Shown here: piece by piece, positions 42,710 to 51,048 of the stretch
Layout of the letters: every line of letters begins with the position of its first letter
How positions within the stretch are numbered: the stretch's first letter is position 1
Source: JAGVPT01 sp049578505
GTDB lineage: Bacteria > Bacteroidota > Ignavibacteria > UBA10030 > UBA8401
Length of the DNA stretch: 64,000 bases
Direction of reading: 5' to 3'
NCBI GenBank assembly: GCA_049578505.1
Contig: JBAUMC010000039.1
Coordinates: 62,001 to 126,000, forward strand
Notes under the pieces: model-generated
Database searches by the model: none
What the model saw: only the letters and a program-made list of their open reading frames with translations
Told to the model about the DNA's origin: nothing
Program-made: the position numbers and the translations under genes

Positions 42710-43477
42710 ATGTCGGAAAACAGTTCGCTTATCCATGTAAGCCACATCGTTAAAACGTACGAGATGGGCGATGTTGAAGTCCATGCATTGCGGGGTGTCT
42801 CGCTCGATGTCGATCGCGGTGAATTCGTGGCGATCATGGGAGCTTCGGGTTCCGGAAAATCGACGTTCATGAATATCATGGGCTGCCTCGATGTTCCGAC
42901 GAAAGGAGAATACCTTCTCGACAATGTAAATGTCGGCAAACTCAGCAGGGATAGCCTCGCACGCATCCGTAATGAAAAAATAGGATTTGTGTTTCAAGGA
43001 TTTAACCTTCTCTCGCGCACTTCGGCGCTGGAGAACGTCGAGCTCCCGATGTTCTATCGCTCGTTATCGAATAAAGCCCGGCGGGACAAAGCGATGGAAT
43101 CGTTGCGCATCGTCGGCCTTGAAGACCGATGGCAGCATATGCCAAACCAGCTTTCCGGCGGACAGCAGCAGCGTGTCGCTATTGCGCGGGCGCTCGTGAA
43201 CGATCCGTCAATCATCCTTGCTGATGAGCCTACAGGCAACCTCGACAGCAGGACAAGCGTTGAAGTGATGGAAATATTCCAACACTTGAACGAAAAAGGA
43301 ATTACTATCATGCTCGTAACGCATGAGTTGGACATCGCCGAGTTTGCTAAAAGGAATGTTGTGTTCAAAGATGGAAAAGTCAAAAAGGATTTTTCAGTGA
43401 CCACCCGCAGGATAGCGATGGACCAGTTGAAAGCGATGCCCGCTGTCGTCGATGAAGAGGAGGAGGTGGCGGCTTGA
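42710..43477 (+). CDS. ABC exporter ATPase, MacB/LolD type
   Basis: A 255-residue ATPase. Walker A is GASGSGKS (44-51), signature LSGGQQQRVAIARAL, Walker B IILADEPTGNLDS, and the H-loop LVTHELDIAEF. It pairs with the FtsX-type permease that follows, with which it overlaps by 4 nt. Together with the adaptor at 41479 they form a tripartite efflux pump for macrolides, peptides or lipids. The frame is open upstream to 42611, but the ATG at 42710 fits the family and follows the macA stop. The C-terminal Glu tail is unusual but unimportant. Confidence 0.93.
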   Translation: MSENSSLIHVSHIVKTYEMGDVEVHALRGVSLDVDRGEFVAIMGASGSGKSTFMNIMGCLDVPTKGEYLLDNVNVGKLSRDSLARIRNEKIGFVFQGFNLLSRTSALENVELPMFYRSLSNKARRDKAMESLRIVGLEDRWQHMPNQLSGGQQQRVAIARALVNDPSIILADEPTGNLDSRTSVEVMEIFQHLNEKGITIMLVTHELDIAEFAKRNVVFKDGKVKKDFSVTTRRIAMDQLKAMPAVVDEEEEVAA

Positions 43478-44691
43478 ACTTCTTGAATATTATGAAGGTG
43501 TCGACACGATCGCTTGGACGAAACAAGCTGCGCTCGTTCCTTACAATGCTCGGGATCATTATCGGTGTTGGAGCCGTGATTGCCATGATGGCAGTGGGAA
43601 CAGGGGCGCAAGTCAGCATACAACAGCAAATTGCATCGCTCGGAACGAACGTGATTTTGATTTTCCCGGGATCCATAAATCAAGGCGGCGTGCGGTCCGG
43701 CACCGGCTCCGTTACGACGTTGAACGCTGAAGATCTTGCAGCGATTCAAACTCAATGCCCCTCTGTAGCGATGGTCTCCCCTGTGATTATGACGTCGGGG
43801 CAATTGGTTTTCGGAGAACAGAATTGGGGTACACGTATCACCGGGTCCAACCCGGAATATCTCGATATCAGGAGCTGGCCTCTTTCAAGCGGAGCTTCGT
43901 TCACGGATGCCGATGTCCGCAGCGCGACTAAGGTCTGTATCCTTGGCCAGACCGTTGTCGACAACCTTTTTAAAGGGTCGAATGCCGTCGGCGCAGTCAT
44001 TCGAATTAAAAAAATGCCCTTTAAAGTCGTCGGTGTCCTTTCGGCGAAAGGGCAGTCAGCCCAAGGACAAGACCAGGACGATATCGTCATCGCCCCGTAT
44101 TCGACGGTTCAAAAGAAAATGATGGGGGTAACGTATCTTGGGATGATGATGGTTTCTGCGGTAAGCGAGAAATCAATGGCAGATGCACAGAATGAAATAA
44201 CTGACCTGTTGCGCGTGCGTCATAAGATCCAACCATGGGAGGATAACGATTTTACAATTCGAAACCAGACTGAAATTGCAAACGCCGCGTCGGCGACGAC
44301 AAAAGTACTCACGGTCCTGCTCGCGTCGATTGCATCCATATCGCTCCTCGTCGGCGGAATCGGAATCATGAATATCATGCTCGTTTCGGTGACAGAACGG
44401 ACGCGTGAAATCGGCATCCGTATGTCGATCGGCGCCCGCGGCAGAGATATTCTGCTGCAATTTCTCGTTGAGGCGGTAGTGTTGAGCATGGCGGGCGGAT
44501 TGATTGGCGTCATTATGGGGGTTGGGTCTTCTGATTTGATTTCTAAACTTGCCGGTTGGCCGACGGTGGTTGCCGCGTCGTCGGTTGGGCTTGCGTTTCT
44601 ATTTGCAGCCGCAGTAGGGATCTTTTTTGGATTTTACCCCGCGCGAAAGGCGGCGATGCTTAACCCGATTGATGCCTTGCGGTACGAATAG
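43474..44691 (+). CDS. ABC exporter permease, MacB/FtsX type
   Basis: A 405-residue permease with one N-terminal helix (SFLTMLGIIIGVGAVIAMMAVGTGA), a large periplasmic domain (about 50-280) and three C-terminal helices (VLLASIASISLLVGGIGIMNIMLVSV, LSMAGGLIGVIMGVG, LAFLFAAAVGIFFGFYPA). This is the MacB architecture without the fused ATPase, which is encoded by the preceding gene. The start is TTG at 43474, overlapping the ATPase stop by 4 nt. The cytoplasmic loop after helix 2 carries TERTREIGIRMSIGARGRDI, a family hallmark. Confidence 0.93.
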   Translation: MNFLNIMKVSTRSLGRNKLRSFLTMLGIIIGVGAVIAMMAVGTGAQVSIQQQIASLGTNVILIFPGSINQGGVRSGTGSVTTLNAEDLAAIQTQCPSVAMVSPVIMTSGQLVFGEQNWGTRITGSNPEYLDIRSWPLSSGASFTDADVRSATKVCILGQTVVDNLFKGSNAVGAVIRIKKMPFKVVGVLSAKGQSAQGQDQDDIVIAPYSTVQKKMMGVTYLGMMMVSAVSEKSMADAQNEITDLLRVRHKIQPWEDNDFTIRNQTEIANAASATTKVLTVLLASIASISLLVGGIGIMNIMLVSVTERTREIGIRMSIGARGRDILLQFLVEAVVLSMAGGLIGVIMGVGSSDLISKLAGWPTVVAASSVGLAFLFAAAVGIFFGFYPARKAAMLNPIDALRYE

Positions 44692-44875
44692 GGGTGAGCT
44701 GCTTTGGACTTTTGAAGCGCTAGATTTTACCTTTCTCGCATTAAATGTCGGGAACCTATTCTTGAAAATCGCAAATGTCGAAACATGTAGCCGAATTCAC
44801 CGAAAAGGCGTCCGACGTCTTCGCAATTTCTATGCAACTGTGCGTTGGTACTGGTATACTTTGAAAGTCAATGTC

Positions 44876-44934
44876 ATTCCGGCGAAAGCCGGAATCCATG
44901 CAATTAAACCTGGATGTCCCCCTTAGGGGGACAT
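44876..44934. repeat. REP-like double hairpin
   Basis: First hairpin: ATTCCGGC-GAAA-GCCGGAAT (44876-44895). Second: ATGTCCCCC-TTA-GGGGGACAT (44914-44934), a perfect 9-bp stem, followed 6 nt later by a T tract (44941-44948) that could make it a terminator for the permease operon. The sequence resembles dispersed extragenic palindromes. Confidence 0.6.
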
Positions 44935-44992
44935 GACAAATCTTTTTTATTCAGAATGCTCAAAGTGTAGCACTACCTGTGCGTTATGTCTC

Positions 44993-45020
44993 TTGACAAC
45001 GATCAGAAAAAGTTTACATT
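44993..45020 (+). promoter_or_regulatory. Candidate sigma-70 promoter
   Basis: TTGACA (44993-44998), 16-nt spacer and TACATT (45015-45020), 24 nt before the ATG at 45044. Confidence 0.4.
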
Positions 45021-45043
45021 GTGCGTGAACTCGATGCAATCCT

Positions 45044-45373
45044 ATGCTTATGCCTCCTCCTAATATAAATACTCCCAACCAGAACGAGCTGCTCCGTGCG
45101 TACATCTTGGAACGCGATCACCTCCGTTGCCAATGGCCCGGCTGCGGTGTTGCAGTCTCTCCGGAAGTGCTGTTTGTTGTTGAGAACGGAAAGAATCAAG
45201 AAAACGGGGAACGGTATCAAAACGGTGTAACGTTGTGCCGGAAACATTTGGATACGGTGATGATGCACGAAAAAACGTTTGCACCCCTCATTTATGACCT
45301 GATCCAATTGGTAGAGTTTGAAAACGAACTTACACTTACTGAGAAAACTGTCAAAGGCATACTTGGAGAATAG
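45044..45373 (+). CDS. HNH-like zinc-finger protein lacking catalytic His
   Basis: A 109-residue protein with the layout of an HNH nuclease zinc site: RDHLRCQWPGCG (Cys29 and Cys34) and NGVTLCRKHLD (Cys65 and His68). The strand that normally bears the catalytic His (VDHI-like) reads LFVVENG, with no His. The fold is therefore HNH-like but probably catalytically dead, perhaps a DNA/RNA-binding protein. The gene is short, monocistronic and well separated from both neighbours by terminators. The Met at residue 3 is an alternative start. Confidence 0.65.
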   Translation: MLMPPPNINTPNQNELLRAYILERDHLRCQWPGCGVAVSPEVLFVVENGKNQENGERYQNGVTLCRKHLDTVMMHEKTFAPLIYDLIQLVEFENELTLTEKTVKGILGE

Positions 45374-45442
45374 CGAACGATTTTGTAGCTGCTTGTAGTG
45401 CATGAAAAGCGTTTACGACTGAGTATTCATTGAGTGGGTTTC

Positions 45443-45471
45443 TTGAAAAAGATTATCTTATTGAGTATTAT
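45443..45471 (+). promoter_or_regulatory. Candidate promoter of metF
   Basis: TTGAAA (45443-45448), 17-nt spacer, TATTAT (45466-45471). The -10 box ends 2 nt before the terminator stem at 45473, so transcription would begin inside the hairpin. Confidence 0.5.
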
Positions 45472-45472
45472 G

Positions 45473-45501
45473 ATCCTGTCCCTCATGACAGGATTTTTTT
45501 T
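45473..45501 (+). terminator. Intrinsic terminator ahead of metF
   Basis: ATCCTGTC (45473-45480), loop CCTCAT, GACAGGAT (45487-45494), then eight T. It terminates upstream transcription just 24 nt before the metF start. Confidence 0.85.
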
Positions 45502-45524
45502 CTCTATAACTTAAGGAGCATCGG

Positions 45525-46442
45525 ATGCATATATCGAAGGTGTTGGAGGAAAACCACCCATCGTTGAGCTTTGAGTTCTTCCCCCCGAAGAACGAAGATG
45601 CATCAAAGATTCTTTTTTCCTCTATTAAGGACCTTACCCCTTTGAAACCGTCGTACGTGAGCGTGACGTACGGTGCGGGGGGATCAACCCGCTTGCTGAC
45701 TCACGACCTTGTGTTAAAACTCCGGCAGGAGACCAACCTCACGATAGTTTCACATCTTACTTGCGTCGGTTCCACAAGAACAGAACTCTTGCAAATTCTC
45801 ACGAAATACCAAGCAAGCGGCATTGAAAACGTGATGGCATTGCGGGGCGATCCGCCGATGGGAGAAAAAACGTTTGTTCCGGCCAAGGATGGATTTTCAC
45901 ATGCCGGAGAACTGGTTGGCTTCATCAAAAAACATTTTCCCTCATTGGGGATCGGAGTTGCCGGATTTCCAGAAGGGCACCCTGATACTCGGAACAGGCT
46001 GAAGGAGATGGAATACCTAAAACTAAAAGTGGATGAAGGGGCCGATTACGTTTGCACCCAGCTTTTTTTCGACAATGATGATTTTTATGATTTCTGCGAA
46101 CGGGCTCAACTCGCCGGCATCCGGGTTCCGATCATTGCAGGGATTATGCCGGTGACTTCGCGCAAAGGGCTTGCGCACATGGCTGACCTCGCTCTGGGGG
46201 TTCATTTCCCGGCCAAACTCCTAAGAGCGCTTTCTCGGGCAGAGGATGACGCGTATGTTGAAAAAGTCGGAACACACTGGGCAACTGAACAAGTGCGCGA
46301 TCTCATAGACCATAACGTGCGCGGCGTTCATTTCTACACGCTCAATAAATCCAAAGCGACCATGACGATTTACGAGACGCTGGGCGTGAGAAACTCCGAA
46401 AGCTTTAAAACTCAGATCACAAATTTAAGCGCGTTTAAATAA
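45525..46442 (+). CDS. metF: 5,10-methylenetetrahydrofolate reductase
   Basis: Reduces methylene-THF to methyl-THF for methionine synthesis. The 305-residue FAD-binding TIM barrel opens SFEFFPPKNEDASKILF and has SVTYGAGGSTR, the folate/flavin-site GIENVMALRGDPP, and GVAGFPEGHPDTRN. Length and motifs are standard. A strong terminator and a candidate promoter lie just upstream. The following class II aldolase starts 48 nt later and may be cotranscribed. Confidence 0.96.
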   Translation: MHISKVLEENHPSLSFEFFPPKNEDASKILFSSIKDLTPLKPSYVSVTYGAGGSTRLLTHDLVLKLRQETNLTIVSHLTCVGSTRTELLQILTKYQASGIENVMALRGDPPMGEKTFVPAKDGFSHAGELVGFIKKHFPSLGIGVAGFPEGHPDTRNRLKEMEYLKLKVDEGADYVCTQLFFDNDDFYDFCERAQLAGIRVPIIAGIMPVTSRKGLAHMADLALGVHFPAKLLRALSRAEDDAYVEKVGTHWATEQVRDLIDHNVRGVHFYTLNKSKATMTIYETLGVRNSESFKTQITNLSAFK

Positions 46443-46490
46443 TTTATAAAACCCCGCCTTATTACAAAGAGGGGGAAATTACGGCACCAC

Positions 46491-47261
46491 ATGGCAACCA
46501 ACGCTGATTCTGAGCGCATCGCGGAAGTATTGATCGAAGTTTGCCGCCGCATCGAAACGAAAGGGTTTGTAGCCGCCACCGATGGAAACGTGAGCGCCCG
46601 GCTCCCGAACGGAAATATTCTAGTGACCCCTGCATCAATCAATAAAGGATTTATCGTTGCAGGGGATCTTGTGGAGATTTCTCCGGCTGGGCTGAAGGTT
46701 AGCGGCAAAGGAAAGCCGACCTCCGAATTGGATATGCATCTCTGCATTTATGCGCATCGTCCCGATGTGAACGCGGTCGTGCACTGTCATCCGATTTATG
46801 CGACGGCATTTGCCACCGCTCGGATTCCTCTATCAGAGTCTCTTTTTCCCGAGGTCATCGTGGGGCTCGGCTCCATTCCGCTGGCCCCGTACGCCACCCC
46901 GTCCACAAAAGAAGTGGGGGAGTCAATTGCCCCTTTTTTACAAAGCACCGATGCTATTCTGCTTTCCAATCACGGTGCCGTGACGTATGGAAGTGATTTA
47001 TGGGATGCGTACTTCAAGATGGAAAAAGTCGAACAGGTAGCGCATATCCAATATGCAGCTCGAATGTTGGGAGGAGAAAAGGCTTTAACTACCGACGAAG
47101 TCGCAAAATTGCTGGCAATTTCCGTGCCCCATTACGGAAAAAATTTTTCAGAAAAGCATGCGCATGAAGCACATTTCACAGATCAGGAAATTAACATTAC
47201 GGAAGAAGAATTTCGAACTATCGTGGAAGAGGTAAAGAAACGATTGAATCAACCAGCATAA
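46491..47261 (+). CDS. Class II aldolase/adducin family protein
   Basis: A 256-residue zinc-dependent aldolase-like enzyme. Zn ligands are in AVVHCHPIYATAFA, and the third His in LSNHGAVTYGSDLWDAYFKME; GNVSARLPNGNILVTPASINKG starts the substrate loop. Family members cleave fuculose- or rhamnulose-phosphate, and one type works inside bacterial microcompartments. It stands alone here, between metF and ddl, so this can only be a suggestion. The C-terminal ~30 residues are Glu/Lys-rich and extend beyond typical FucA (about 215 residues). Confidence 0.87.
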   Translation: MATNADSERIAEVLIEVCRRIETKGFVAATDGNVSARLPNGNILVTPASINKGFIVAGDLVEISPAGLKVSGKGKPTSELDMHLCIYAHRPDVNAVVHCHPIYATAFATARIPLSESLFPEVIVGLGSIPLAPYATPSTKEVGESIAPFLQSTDAILLSNHGAVTYGSDLWDAYFKMEKVEQVAHIQYAARMLGGEKALTTDEVAKLLAISVPHYGKNFSEKHAHEAHFTDQEINITEEEFRTIVEEVKKRLNQPA

Positions 47262-47279
47262 TTAGAAATCATACGAAAC

Positions 47280-48407
47280 ATGAAAAATAAGATTCGGGTC
47301 GGCGTGCTTTTCGGCGGACGATCGGCGGAACATGAGGTTTCGCTTGTCTCCGCATCGTCGATTATCGACGCGCTTGACCGAGAAAAATATGACGTCTTCC
47401 CGATCGGAATCTCGCCGGAAGGAAGGTGGTTGAGTTCGCGGGATGCGATAAAATTATTAAAGGATAAATCTCCTGTTGAGAGCCTTCCCGAACATCTTAT
47501 TTTGCCCGATCCGAGCAAACAAGGGTTGGTGAAAATTAATACCTCCGGTGAGAGTGAGATTCAAACCATCGACGTCGTTTTCCCCGTTTTGCACGGGACA
47601 TTCGGAGAAGACGGGACGGTTCAAGGCCTTCTCGAGCTCGCCGACGTACCGTACGTCGGAGCCGGGGTGCTTGGTTCGGCTGTCGGAATGGATAAAATGA
47701 TTCAAAAGCAAGTACTCGAAGCTGCAAAAATTCGCGTCGCTCAGGGGTTCTCTTTTTTAATTTCGGAGTTTGAAGAGGATCAGAAAAAAGTAATGCTCAG
47801 GGTCGAAGAAGAGCTTCAGTATCCGTGCTTCGTGAAGCCGTCGAACACCGGTTCCAGCATCGGCATCAGCAAGGCGCACGATCGACAAGAATTTATCGAT
47901 GCAGTCGTCCTCGCCGGCCACTACGGCAGAAAAATTATCGTCGAAAAGTCGATAGAGAAAGCGCGTGAAATTGAGTGTGGTGTCATTGGCAACGATAAGC
48001 CGGAGGCCTCGGTACTCGGAGAAATAATTCCCTCGAATGAATTCTACGACTACGACGCCAAGTACGTCGATGGAAAATCGACCTCAATTATTCCTGCGGA
48101 CATTCCGAAATGGGCAACGAGAAAAATTCAATACATCGCTTGCAAAGCGTTCAAAGTGCTTGATTGCTCCGGCATGGCGCGCGTCGATTTTCTTGTACAG
48201 GGGAACGGCACCAAAATCTTTCTGAACGAAATCAACACGATACCCGGGTTTACTTCCATCAGCATGTTCCCAAAGCTCTGGGAAGCTTCGGGCCTTTCCT
48301 ACCCCGACCTTCTCGACAAATTAATTCAATTGGCGATTGAGCGCCATCGGGCAAAATCAACGCTAAAGAGAACCTACCAACCCAAGAATGAGTGGTACAA
48401 GGGATGA
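47280..48407 (+). CDS. ddl: D-alanine-D-alanine ligase
   Basis: Makes D-Ala-D-Ala for peptidoglycan. The 375-residue ATP-grasp protein opens VGVLFGGRSAEHEVSLVSA. It contains VFPVLHGTFGEDGTVQGLLELADVPYVGAGVLGSA, the ATP-site FVKPSNTGSSIGISKA and the Mg-binding FLNEINTIPGFTSISMFPKLWEASGL. Its 3' end overlaps the next frame, but the downstream protein starts at 48421, 13 nt after the ddl stop. The length is normal for the longer VanA-like/Ddl group. Confidence 0.96.
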   Translation: MKNKIRVGVLFGGRSAEHEVSLVSASSIIDALDREKYDVFPIGISPEGRWLSSRDAIKLLKDKSPVESLPEHLILPDPSKQGLVKINTSGESEIQTIDVVFPVLHGTFGEDGTVQGLLELADVPYVGAGVLGSAVGMDKMIQKQVLEAAKIRVAQGFSFLISEFEEDQKKVMLRVEEELQYPCFVKPSNTGSSIGISKAHDRQEFIDAVVLAGHYGRKIIVEKSIEKAREIECGVIGNDKPEASVLGEIIPSNEFYDYDAKYVDGKSTSIIPADIPKWATRKIQYIACKAFKVLDCSGMARVDFLVQGNGTKIFLNEINTIPGFTSISMFPKLWEASGLSYPDLLDKLIQLAIERHRAKSTLKRTYQPKNEWYKG

Positions 48408-48420
48408 GAGGAGCCGGCAA

Positions 48421-49266
48421 ATGAAAATAATCCTGTCGTTATGTGTCGGTCTTTCTTCCGTATTTGCTCAATCCGATTCTACATCACTACAGCTCGCGCA
48501 AAAGGAACGGGAATTTTCTGAGACGGCCGCGGTGAAAGGGATCAAAAGCGCATTCCTTGCCTTTTTCGATGACAATTGCGTTTCGTTTTATCCGAAGCCG
48601 GTTAACGGTAAACAGGCGATGGCAGCAGAGCCCGAAACGCCGGGATTGTTGAGCTGGTCTCCATCGTTCGTTGAAGTTTCCGCATCGGAAGATTTTGGAT
48701 TCACAACCGGACCGTCTGAGTATCGTGCCGGCGGAGTTACAGACTCGGTGGCTTACTATGCACATTTCGTATCTGTCTGGAAGAAAAATGACGCCGGAGA
48801 CTGGCACGTCATTTTGGATGTAGGAAGCGGTTATCCGAAGGATGAAAAGAAAGAGGAGAAGTTTATCGCGAAAGAACTCTCGTTCGCCGGCACGAAGAAG
48901 CCAGTTCCAGTTGTGTCGGGCCGCTTAGAAATGCTGGCCGCAGATACAGCTTTCTCTGACCTTATGCAGGCGAAAGGGGGCGGCCCGGCGTTGCTGAGAT
49001 ATGCTTCCGAAGATGTGATGGTGTATAGGAAAGGTTTATTTCCAGTGAGGGGAAAGACCAGCGGGCTAGAACTTGTAAAAAATGAAAAGCCGCTCTCCTC
49101 CAGTTATTATGCTGGAAACGTTTCGTCTGCAGGAGACCTCGGATTTACCTACGGTATTGCAGTCGGGGCTGCGTCAGACACAAGCACTTACGTTCGCATC
49201 TGGAGAAAAGATCAAACGTGGGAGGTCCTGGTAGATGTTTTGAAACCATGGCCGATGACGAAGTAG
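48421..49266 (+). CDS. Secreted protein with two NTF2-like domains
   Basis: A 281-residue protein with a signal peptide (IILSLCVGLSSVFAQ). It is a tandem repeat: domain 1 (about 22-145, ending DFGFTTGPSEYRAGG... WHVILDVG) and domain 2 (about 155-281, ending DLGFTYGIAVGAAS... WEVLVDVLKP). Both carry the DUF4440/SnoaL-like NTF2-fold pattern 'FGFTxGxxxY...W...WxVxLDV'. No catalytic residues are evident. The start at 48421 begins the signal peptide; an upstream ATG at 48388 is in frame but inside ddl. The role is unknown, possibly ligand binding. Confidence 0.75.
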   Translation: MKIILSLCVGLSSVFAQSDSTSLQLAQKEREFSETAAVKGIKSAFLAFFDDNCVSFYPKPVNGKQAMAAEPETPGLLSWSPSFVEVSASEDFGFTTGPSEYRAGGVTDSVAYYAHFVSVWKKNDAGDWHVILDVGSGYPKDEKKEEKFIAKELSFAGTKKPVPVVSGRLEMLAADTAFSDLMQAKGGGPALLRYASEDVMVYRKGLFPVRGKTSGLELVKNEKPLSSSYYAGNVSSAGDLGFTYGIAVGAASDTSTYVRIWRKDQTWEVLVDVLKPWPMTK

Positions 49267-49297
49267 ATAAACCGCGCCACGGATGCGGTTTTATTGT

Positions 49298-50563
49298 TCA
49301 GATTCTCTGCAAACATACCATTATCTCTACTTCGCTCGTTCCGGGGAACATATCGAAAGGAACAGCTCGTATAATTTTATATCCCTCCTTCGTCCATCGC
49401 TCCAACTCTGTCGGCATGAGGTCGATATTGCAAAAAATATGAAGCACACGCTTCACGTTCTTTGCCGCGATTATTTCAACGACGCCCGGTTTGGTTCCAT
49501 TGCGGGGCGGGTCGAGGATGACATTGTCGATCTTGCGTTGAGAAGAGAAGATGTGTTCCAGGCTTTCTTCGTTGATATCGCTCTCGAGATATTTGCAATT
49601 CGAGATTTTTAATCTTTCCGCATTCTTCTTTGCGTCACGGACCGAATCGCGGGAGAGTTCAATGCCGGTCGCGCTCTCGACGGAGTCTGCCAAGCTCAGG
49701 GAGAAGAGCCCGTAGCCGCAATAGAGGTCAAAGAGGCGGTCTGTTCCTTTCAAGTCCAAAAGTTCTTTCAGCGTTCTCACGACCACTTCAACGATCGAAA
49801 GGTTCGTCTGCGAAAACGAAAGAGGAGAATAGAGAAATTTCCTCGCACCGACCTTCTGGAAGATTTCGCCTACGCCAAAAATTTTCTGCAATTGAGTTCT
49901 TTGATTTTTTTGATGCTGCGGCATGTAATACCGGGATCGCTTCTCATCGACGATGACAAATACGCCGATGATATTTTTCACAGTCCCAGTGAGATGTTTC
50001 GAGAGACGGTTGACAAATTGCCTCAGGCCCGAATCAAACGACGACAAGTTTAGCATAACCGTGAACTCGTTGTAGTTTCCTTTAACGATAACGTAATTCA
50101 TCGCCTGCGCCACGTCCTTGAATTCCCTTTTATTCACGTAGGCCTGAATACAACGGTATATCTCTGAGTGAGCTTCCGGTTCGATCATACATTTGCCCAC
50201 CTGGACCGGACTCATTCTCGACGATTCCTCTTCTGTTCCTATCAATCCCAATTGCACTGACCCGTTCGAAGAGAAGGTTTTCCGCTTTGTCACAGTTCTA
50301 TAATTTCTTCCCAACGGAGACGGTATTAATGATTCGAGCTTTACATCGTAGCCTCGCTTATTCCAAAATTCCTGCAATGCGACGTTCTTTACTTCATATT
50401 CAACATCGTAGTTGATTTTATGCGCCGCGCAAAGAGTACACACCTTGCCCGAAGGATTTTGGCATTCCCCGCGGTTCAACTGCCGTTGCGGCAACGGCGT
50501 GATAGCATTTGAGAGGAAATCTCCGAACAGAGGTCTGGAATCACGAGCTGTTTCGATATTCAT
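49298..50563 (-). CDS. RNA m5U methyltransferase RlmD/RumA-like
   Basis: A 421-residue TrmA/RumA-family enzyme methylating a uridine in 23S rRNA or tRNA. The Fe-S cluster cysteines lie in GECQNPSGKVCTLCAAHK near residue 35. The SAM site is FDLYCGYGLFSLSLAD, with NVILDPPRNG following. The catalytic Cys region reads LHIFCNID where the family has YVSCNP, so the following Pro is replaced by Ile. An N-terminal TRAM domain is not apparent. It is transcribed alone, tail to tail with the NTF2-like gene. Confidence 0.87.
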   Translation of the reverse strand: MNIETARDSRPLFGDFLSNAITPLPQRQLNRGECQNPSGKVCTLCAAHKINYDVEYEVKNVALQEFWNKRGYDVKLESLIPSPLGRNYRTVTKRKTFSSNGSVQLGLIGTEEESSRMSPVQVGKCMIEPEAHSEIYRCIQAYVNKREFKDVAQAMNYVIVKGNYNEFTVMLNLSSFDSGLRQFVNRLSKHLTGTVKNIIGVFVIVDEKRSRYYMPQHQKNQRTQLQKIFGVGEIFQKVGARKFLYSPLSFSQTNLSIVEVVVRTLKELLDLKGTDRLFDLYCGYGLFSLSLADSVESATGIELSRDSVRDAKKNAERLKISNCKYLESDINEESLEHIFSSQRKIDNVILDPPRNGTKPGVVEIIAAKNVKRVLHIFCNIDLMPTELERWTKEGYKIIRAVPFDMFPGTSEVEIMVCLQRI

Positions 50564-50654
50564 AGAAAGAAAGTAGGGAATAGCGACTGGAGAATCAATC
50601 GGGTGTCATTTTCATGCTTTCAACTTACACCAATTCTTGCTACATTTCTCCTCA

Positions 50655-50999
50655 ATGGGAGCTGATTTCTTACGAAGAATAAAAAAGAAGACCGACGTTC
50701 GTCCCTTCTTCTCCAAGCTTTGGTCGAATAAAAAGCTCAGCACGATCCTTGCCGTTGCATTCGTCATTTTACTATATGTGTTGTTCAACAACCAGGGGGT
50801 CGTTCAGCGGATCAGGCTTGAGAGGGAAAAGAAGGAGATGCTCCGGAAAATCCAACAGGCAGAGGAGGAGCAAAAACAGCTTCAGGATCAATCGAAGGCG
50901 CTTGACGGCGATAAAAAGGCGATAGAAAAAGTTGCACGTGAAAAGTACGGTATGGTGCGCGAAGGGGAAAAGGTGTACCGCGTGGCACCGAAGAAATAA
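50655..50999 (+). CDS. Septum formation initiator FtsB/DivIC family
   Basis: A 114-residue bitopic protein with one transmembrane helix (about 28-45, LAVAFVILLYVLF) followed by a coiled coil (about 52-90, RIRLEREKKEMLRKIQQAEEE) and a short conserved end KVAREKYGMVREGEKVYRV. This is the DivIC/FtsB architecture that joins the divisome through FtsL/FtsQ partners. I take the start at 50655; a TTG-begun frame opens 6 codons earlier. rarA begins 49 nt after its stop. Confidence 0.92.
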   Translation: MGADFLRRIKKKTDVRPFFSKLWSNKKLSTILAVAFVILLYVLFNNQGVVQRIRLEREKKEMLRKIQQAEEEQKQLQDQSKALDGDKKAIEKVAREKYGMVREGEKVYRVAPKK

Positions 51000-51048
51000 C
51001 AACGGGCAGGTATCCCACACTGTAAAGATAATCGACCCCTATAGGTTC

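Larger units (their letters stand above)
44692..45043 (+). other. Non-coding gap with REP-like element and promoter
   Basis: About 350 nt without a gene. It holds a hairpin pair at 44876-44934 and a -35/-10-like element at 44993-45020 that serves the HNH-like gene. An ORF running through it from the permease end is a shadow. Confidence 0.6.

Noticed and set aside
44627..44926. Frame running from the permease end through the REP-like hairpins
   Set aside because: It starts inside the permease gene out of frame and reads through palindromes; no protein signature.
50930..50945. CACGTG-centred parS-like sequence inside divIC
   Set aside because: Only about 12 of 16 positions match the parS consensus and it lies in a coding region, so it is likely chance.
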